This document shows positions 8,206 through 11,826 of a stretch of 11,826 bases of DNA, piece after piece (the first letter of the stretch is position 1; every line of letters begins with the position of its first letter). The DNA is from Gallionella sp. (GTDB lineage Bacteria > Pseudomonadota > Gammaproteobacteria > Burkholderiales > Gallionellaceae). The translations under genes were made by a program, and so were the position numbers. The stretch lies in the NCBI GenBank assembly GCA_004298605.1, contig SCPW01000297.1:1-11826 (forward strand), read 5' to 3'. Below the pieces are notes generated by a model. That model was not told the origin of the DNA, ran no database searches, and saw only the letters and a program-made list of their open reading frames with translations.

Positions 8206-9660
8206 ATGATAAACGCCACACTCAAACAACTCTCAGCCCAACTGGCCGGGAAAAAAATTTCCAGCGCCGAACTGACGCTGCTCTACCTCGACCGCATCGC
8301 CGCGCTCAACCCGGCGCTGAACGCCTACATCACCACCGACGCGGAAACCAGCCTGGCGCAAGCGCGCGCGGCTGATGCGATGCTGGCCTGCGGCAGCGCG
8401 CAACCGCTCACCGGCATCCCCATCGCGCAAAAAGATATTTTCTGCGCCAAGGGCTGGCGCACCACCTGCGGCTCGAAGATGCTGGCGAATTTCGTCTCGC
8501 CTTACGACGCGCATGTCATCGAACAGTTCAACCGCGCCGGTGCGGTCAATTTGGGCAAGACCAATATGGACGAATTTGCGATGGGTTCGTCCAACGAAAC
8601 TTCGTACTTCGGTGCAGTGAAAAACCCGTGGGATCAAAACGCCGTGCCCGGCGGCAGTTCCGGCGGCGCCGCTTCTGCGGTCGCCGCACGGCTGTGCGCC
8701 GCCGCGACGGGAACCGATACCGGCGGCTCGATCCGTCAACCCGCCGCGCTGTGCGGTATCTCGGGTCTCAAACCGACCTACGGCACCGTGTCGCGCTACG
8801 GCATGATCGCCTTTGCCTCCAGCCTCGATCAGGCCGGGCCGATGGCGCGCAGCGCGGAAGATCTGGCGTTGATGCTCAACGTGATGACCGGCTTCGACCC
8901 GCGCGATTCCACCAGTTTGCAGCGCGACAAAGAAGATTACGCGCGCGATTTAAACAAGCCGCTGGCGGGCCTGCGCATCGGCCTGCCGAAAGAATTTTTT
9001 GCCGAAGGCCTGTCTCAGGACGTGGCCGGTCGCGTGAGCGAAGCGATTGCCGAATACAAAAAACTCGGCGCAAATATCGTCGAAATCAGCCTGCCGAATT
9101 CCAGGCTGGCGGTTCCGGTTTATTACGTGCTCGCCCCGGCGGAAGCATCCAGCAACCTGTCGCGATTCGACGGGGTGCGCTACGGTTACCGTGCGCCGGA
9201 ATATACCGACCTCGCCGACATGTACGAGAAGAGCCGCGCACAGGGCTTCGGCGCGGAAGTGAAACGCCGCATCATGATCGGCACTTATGTGTTGAGCCAC
9301 GGCTACTACGACGCCTATTACCTGCAAGCGCAAAAAATCCGCCGCCTGATCGCGCAGGATTTCGCCGAAGCGTTCCAACAATGCGATGTCATCATGGGGC
9401 CGACCAGCCCGAGCACCGCGTTCAAGCTCGGCGAGAAGGGCGACGATCCGGTGCAAATGTATTTGTCCGACATTTACACCATCGCGGTGAACCTGGCCGG
9501 CCTGCCCGGCATGTCGGTCCCTTGCGGCTTCGGCGCGAACAATATGCCGGTCGGCTTGCAAATTATCGGCAATTATTTTGCCGAGGCGCAGATGCTGAAT
9601 ATCGCGCACCAATATCAACTGGCGACCGATTGGCACAGCCGCGCGCCACAGGGGGTGTAA
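8206..9660 (+). CDS. gatA: Asp-tRNA(Asn)/Glu-tRNA(Gln) amidotransferase subunit A
   Basis: 484 aa, standard for GatA. It is an amidase-signature enzyme that hydrolyses glutamine and passes ammonia to GatB for amidation of misacylated tRNA. The catalytic Ser-cisSer-Lys triad is K76 (IPIAQKDIF), S151 (in [13 protein letters not shown]) and S175 ([11 protein letters not shown]); the spacings 75 and 24 equal those I recall for S. aureus GatA (K79, S154, S178). Other family stretches include [15 protein letters not shown] (117-131), [26 protein letters not shown] (about 186-211) and the C-terminal [21 protein letters not shown]. No ribosome site is visible before the ATG at 8206, because the upstream bases belong to the C/T-rich repeat and end CCAAGAA. 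The next gene starts 3 bp after the stop, where an accessory cassette separates gatA from gatB. Confidence 0.97.
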   Translation: MINATLKQLSAQLAGKKISSAELTLLYLDRIAALNPALNAYITTDAETSLAQARAADAMLACGSAQPLTGIPIAQKDIFCAKGWRTTCGSKMLANFVSPYDAHVIEQFNRAGAVNLGKTNMDEFAMGSSNETSYFGAVKNPWDQNAVPGGSSGGAASAVAARLCAAATGTDTGGSIRQPAALCGISGLKPTYGTVSRYGMIAFASSLDQAGPMARSAEDLALMLNVMTGFDPRDSTSLQRDKEDYARDLNKPLAGLRIGLPKEFFAEGLSQDVAGRVSEAIAEYKKLGANIVEISLPNSRLAVPVYYVLAPAEASSNLSRFDGVRYGYRAPEYTDLADMYEKSRAQGFGAEVKRRIMIGTYVLSHGYYDAYYLQAQKIRRLIAQDFAEAFQQCDVIMGPTSPSTAFKLGEKGDDPVQMYLSDIYTIAVNLAGLPGMSVPCGFGANNMPVGLQIIGNYFAEAQMLNIAHQYQLATDWHSRAPQGV

Positions 9661-9663
9661 GCC

Positions 9664-9891
9664 ATGCCTTGGCCGAATGATTACATTCTCTACTCCATCG
9701 ACGTGGATGATGTGCGCCGGGTTGCGAAAGAATCAGGATTCCGCGAACTCACGGATGATGAAATCCAAGCGGTTGGCGCAAAACTGGAGAGTTATATCGA
9801 TTGGTATGATGCGGTCTTGGTGGCTATTCAAAAAGTGGCGCCCGATGCCACTAACACCCTCGAAGACGGGGCTAATGATGAGCCGGAGTGA
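9664..9891 (+). CDS. Small acidic protein of unknown function
   Basis: 75 aa, beginning 3 bp after the gatA stop and ending at TGA 9889-9891, just before or overlapping the methyltransferase start. I do not recognise the family. The sequence is acidic (many Asp/Glu, tail EDGANDEPE) and has a probable alpha-helical centre (ELTDDEIQAVGAKLESYIDWYDAVLVAIQKV, about residues 28-58) with no membrane segment, Cys cluster or obvious nuclease motif. Its place ahead of an R-M pair invites comparison with controller (C) proteins, but I cannot see the helix-turn-helix pattern of the XRE-type C family. GGGGG/GGTG bases at the end of gatA could serve as ribosome site. Coding potential is supported by tight packing between neighbours and a plausible globular composition. 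It may belong to the cassette (about 51% G+C) or be an older resident. Confidence 0.65.
   Translation: MPWPNDYILYSIDVDDVRRVAKESGFRELTDDEIQAVGAKLESYIDWYDAVLVAIQKVAPDATNTLEDGANDEPE
9802..9810 (+). promoter_or_regulatory. Candidate extended -10 promoter for the R-M genes
   Basis: TGGTATGAT matches the extended -10 pattern TGnTATAAT at all but one base, within the small unknown gene. The -35 region (around 9782-9787, AACTGG) is poor, which extended -10 promoters can tolerate. Transcription would start near 9817, about 75 bases before the methyltransferase ATG, giving the R-M pair a source of RNA independent of gatCA. One short motif inside a coding region can occur by chance. Confidence 0.25.
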
Positions 9892-9892
9892 T

Positions 9893-10852
9893 ATGCGCAG
9901 CTCGGCCATTTCATCTTCTTTTTCAGCTTCAGAACAAGCGGTTTTGTTTGAGGGAGACTGCCTTAAACTGCTGTCTAAAATACCGGATAACAGCATGCGT
10001 TTGGTCGTTACTTCACCCCCTTACAACCTTGGAAAATCCTATGAACGCAAGGGAGACTTGGATAAATATCTGGCTTGGCAGGACGAGGTAATTGCGGAAT
10101 GCATTCGCGTTCTTCATCCAGAAGGGAGTATTTGCTGGCAGGTGGGCAATTATGTGCATGATGGCGCGATCGTCCCTCTGGATATTGCTCTGTATCCCTC
10201 TTTCGCACAGCGCGGTTTGAAATTGCGCAATAGGATTGTCTGGCATTTTGAGCATGGCCTGCATTGCACCCGCCGCCTTTCTGGGCGGCACGAAACCATA
10301 TTGTGGTTCACCAAATCAGACCGCTACTTGTTTGATTTGGATTCGATTCGTGTGCCACAGAAATACCCGGGGAAAAAACATTTCAAAGGGCCCAAGGCGG
10401 GCCAATACTCATGCAACCCGCTCGGGAAAAATCCCGGTGATGTATGGGTAATTCCGAATGTCAAAAATAATCATGTGGAAAAAACGCTACATCCTTGCCA
10501 GTTTCCCGTCGAATTGGTGGAGCGTTTGGTATTGTCGATGACTAAAGAAGGCGATTGGGTTCTGGATCCATTTGCCGGGGTGGGTTCATCTCTCGCTGCC
10601 GCGCTCAAACATGGGAGACGGGCAGCCGGAGCAGAGTTGCTTCCCGAATATTGCAAAATTGCCAGGGAGCGGATGCAGCAAGGGACCGGAGGGCTCTTGA
10701 AATCGCGCCCCATGAATCAGCCCGTGTATGATCCGGCCAAAGCTGGCCGCTCTCTGACAACATACCCAACAACCCAAATTGAAACGGCCAAACAACTCCG
10801 TTTGCTAGATAGTGGTAAGAAAAAATACGAGGTGGCGCATGAAGATTGTTGA
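9893..10852 (+). CDS. Type II DNA methyltransferase, beta class, probable N4-cytosine (TSPPY)
   Basis: 319 aa from the ATG at 9893, chosen because GGAG (9885-9888) lies 4 bases upstream; in-frame ATGs at 9875 and 9878 would add five or six residues. The catalytic motif IV comes first (VVTSPPYNLG, residues 38-47). The SAM-binding motifs come late: KTLHPCQFPVELVERLV (motif X, about 197-213) and LDPFAGVGSSLAAAL (motif I, about 224-238). This IV...X-I order is the beta class. An SPPY rather than D/NPPY catalytic motif is typical of m4C enzymes such as those of BglII-like systems, so N4-methylcytosine is likely but not proven. The C-terminal 45 residues are outside the core. It should protect host sites from the endonuclease encoded directly downstream, whose start lies 14 bp inside this gene. 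G+C is lower than in gat genes. A GGATCC site lies within the gene at 10564-10569. Confidence 0.93.
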   Translation: MRSSAISSSFSASEQAVLFEGDCLKLLSKIPDNSMRLVVTSPPYNLGKSYERKGDLDKYLAWQDEVIAECIRVLHPEGSICWQVGNYVHDGAIVPLDIALYPSFAQRGLKLRNRIVWHFEHGLHCTRRLSGRHETILWFTKSDRYLFDLDSIRVPQKYPGKKHFKGPKAGQYSCNPLGKNPGDVWVIPNVKNNHVEKTLHPCQFPVELVERLVLSMTKEGDWVLDPFAGVGSSLAAALKHGRRAAGAELLPEYCKIARERMQQGTGGLLKSRPMNQPVYDPAKAGRSLTTYPTTQIETAKQLRLLDSGKKKYEVAHEDC

Positions 10853-11450
10853 AACCTACTCCCATTTGAACGGTTTGGAATATTTGATCGTGCATCGTCC
10901 CGGCTTATGGAAAGAAGTTCAGCAAGTTATAAAAATGGTTGATGCTAAAGCCTGCCGGACAAAAATCAGCAAAGAGGTTCGTATGCAGGGGGAGTTGAAA
11001 TACAGCCCCATCGAAATGAACAAGAAATTTACCGAATTGTTGGGTGATAAAAAATGGAAAGAAAGTCGCGTTTCATATTGGGTCACCCGTGGAGAAAAAT
11101 TGATTCGCAGCACAATGGCGCTTCCTCCAGAAGAACAGAAGAAACAGATAGAGGCTGCCGGGGAACAGCCCATTTTCAGTTATAACCAAACCGATTTTGT
11201 AAAAGAACGGGTTGCCATCGAGGTGCAGTTTGGAAAATATGCATTCGTGGCATACGACCTGTTTGTCAAACACCTTGCCTTCTACGTGCGGGACGAAATT
11301 GATGTCGGCATCGAGATTTTGCCGATGAAATCGCTACAGTCGGAAATGTCCTCCGGCCCCGGTTATTACGAAGGGGAGCTCTACAATGTTATCCGCAACG
11401 GGCGCGGCGTGCCCGCCGTGCCGCTCGTCATGATCGGCGTCGCGCCTTAA
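10839..11450 (+). CDS. Type II restriction endonuclease, BglII/BstYI family (predicted RGATCY)
   Basis: 203 aa from the ATG at 10839, preceded by GAGG (about 10829-10832) at 6 bases; a GTG at 10812 in frame is an alternative without such a site. BglII-type enzymes replace the PD-(D/E)xK lysine with Gln. Here D119...E128-V-Q130 (TDFVKERVAIEVQFGKY) has the spacing of BglII D84/E93/Q95. The 203-aa length, the numbering D119/E128/Q130 and the residues K133 and S172 coincide with what I remember of BstYI, including its specificity-altering positions. Cleavage at RGATCY is therefore predicted. The gene overlaps the methyltransferase by 14 bp, so it is translated after it. The first 240 bases or so are about 42% G+C by hand count, but the last 110 are about 64%. 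No truncation or frameshift is visible. Confidence 0.92.
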   Translation: MKIVETYSHLNGLEYLIVHRPGLWKEVQQVIKMVDAKACRTKISKEVRMQGELKYSPIEMNKKFTELLGDKKWKESRVSYWVTRGEKLIRSTMALPPEEQKKQIEAAGEQPIFSYNQTDFVKERVAIEVQFGKYAFVAYDLFVKHLAFYVRDEIDVGIEILPMKSLQSEMSSGPGYYEGELYNVIRNGRGVPAVPLVMIGVAP

Positions 11451-11471
11451 CCCAACAACAGGAACCGTTTT

Positions 11472-11826
11472 ATGCAATGGGAAATCGTCATCGGCCTGGA
11501 AGTTCACACGCAACTCTCGACCAGCAGCAAGATATTTTCCGGCGCCGCCACCGCGTTCGGCGCCGAGCCGAACACCCAGGCCGATGCGGTGAGCATCGCG
11601 CTGCCCGGCGTGTTGCCGGTGCTGAACAAGGGCGCGGTGGAGCGCGCCATCAAGTTCGGTTTGGCGGTCGGCGCGCATATCGCGCCGCGCTCGGTGTTCG
11701 CGCGCAAGAATTATTTCTACCCCGACCTGCCCAAGGGCTACCAGATCAGCCAGTTCGACCTGCCGGTGGTGGGCAACGGGCAGATCACTATTCAAGTCCC
11801 TGCGACAGGCTCAGGGCGAACGGAAG
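11472..11826 (+). CDS. gatB: Asp-tRNA(Asn)/Glu-tRNA(Gln) amidotransferase subunit B (3' partial)
   Basis: The first 118 codons are present; the gene runs off the right edge. The N terminus [20 protein letters not shown], followed by [50 protein letters not shown] and [24 protein letters not shown], is the highly conserved kinase-like catalytic domain of GatB, which phosphorylates the tRNA-bound Glu/Asp and amidates it with ammonia from GatA. H12 of EVHTQL belongs to a conserved metal-site motif in the family. AGGA at 11460-11463 gives a ribosome site 8 bases before the ATG. It normally follows gatA directly but here is separated by about 1.8 kb of accessory DNA. From about 11798 the sequence stops looking like GatB and matches a dispersed-repeat-like element in frame. 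Confidence 0.96.
   Translation, partial: MQWEIVIGLEVHTQLSTSSKIFSGAATAFGAEPNTQADAVSIALPGVLPVLNKGAVERAIKFGLAVGAHIAPRSVFARKNYFYPDLPKGYQISQFDLPVVGNGQITIQVPATGSGRTE
11798..11823. repeat. Dispersed-repeat-like palindrome within gatB
   Basis: GACAGGCTCAGGGCGAACGG (11804-11823), preceded by CCCTGC, differs at one base (TGC for TTC) from the sequence CCCTTCGACAGGCTCAGGG... that I remember as a widespread small palindromic repeat in proteobacterial genomes. CCCT (11798-11801) and AGGG (11813-11816) can pair as a small stem. It is read in the gatB frame as [10 protein letters not shown], where GatB homologues usually continue from the ITIEV strand towards the RAHLEEDAGK motif. The window ends inside or just after it. 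Confidence 0.5.

Larger units (their letters stand above)
9661..11457 (+). other. Accessory R-M cassette inserted between gatA and gatB
   Basis: A compact block of three same-strand genes (unknown small gene, DNA methyltransferase, restriction endonuclease) splits the gatCAB operon without damaging gatA or the gatB start. By hand count G+C is about 51% over 9661-9840 and about 42% over 10861-11100, against about 72% in sampled 60-base stretches of gatA, which points to horizontal acquisition. No integrase, transposase, direct repeat or att-like duplication was recognised at either junction, so the mode of insertion is unknown. Boundaries are set by the gatA stop and the gatB ribosome site and are approximate. 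Confidence 0.7.

Noticed and set aside
9664..9891. Small gene as a classical R-M controller (C) protein
   Set aside because: Size and place fit, but the translation shows no XRE-like helix-turn-helix pattern, and no C-box-like repeated operator was seen upstream.
9661..11457. Insertion by an integrase, transposon or tRNA-targeted element
   Set aside because: There is no integrase or transposase gene, terminal inverted repeats, target duplication or tRNA gene in or next to the block.
11472..11826. gatB pseudogene caused by the repeat-like insertion
   Set aside because: The frame remains open to the window edge, so there is no evidence of disruption.

Overview
The window looks like a chromosomal segment of a GC-rich betaproteobacterium. 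The taxonomic call is an inference from protein resemblance and gene order, with Nitrosomonadales/Gallionellaceae-like as a guess. The backbone is housekeeping DNA: a cell-shape operon and a tRNA amidotransferase operon that diverge from a 75-bp intergenic region. Small palindromic repeats are scattered through the gaps, and one short accessory cassette is inserted.

Layout, left to right. (1) The 3' part of an RlmI-type 23S rRNA m5C methyltransferase gene, + strand, runs off the left edge. (2) A minus-strand elongasome operon is read right to left as mreB, mreC, mreD, mrdA (PBP2), rodA, rlpA, from about 7.74 kb down to 1.02 kb. It encodes the actin-like scaffold, its membrane partners, the SEDS glycan polymerase with its cognate transpeptidase, and a lipoprotein lytic transglycosylase with a SPOR domain. 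(3) Diverging from mreB on the + strand are gatC, gatA and, after an interruption, gatB (cut by the right edge). They encode the GatCAB amidotransferase that makes Gln-tRNA(Gln) and/or Asn-tRNA(Asn). (4) Between gatA and gatB lies a lower-GC block (about 9.66-11.45 kb) holding a small unknown gene, a beta-class DNA methyltransferase with a TSPPY motif (probably N4-cytosine) and a 203-aa BglII/BstYI-family restriction endonuclease. This is a compact type II restriction-modification (R-M) system, predicted to recognise RGATCY.

The endonuclease call is unusually specific for a reading by eye. D119, E128 and Q130 fit the BglII/BstYI Asp...Glu-x-Gln active site in spacing. K133 and S172 coincide with positions I remember as specificity-affecting in BstYI. 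The methyltransferase and endonuclease genes overlap by 14 bp. The cassette sits 3 bp after the gatA stop and 21 bp before the gatB start, so the gat operon is split but its reading frames are intact. Expression may come by read-through from gatCA or from a candidate extended -10 inside the small gene.

Repeats: a REP-like hairpin between rlmI and rlpA; two related purine/pyrimidine-rich inverted repeats in opposite orientation (mreD-mrdA gap and gatC-gatA gap); a double hairpin between mreB and mreC whose two halves differ by compensatory changes; and a dispersed-repeat-like sequence read in frame inside gatB. No tRNA, rRNA, CRISPR array, integrase or transposase was seen. No stretch longer than 300 bases lacks a gene; the longest gap is the 179-bp mreD-mrdA intergenic region. 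I see no wholly new system. The most interesting elements are the position of the R-M cassette in an essential operon and the repeats.
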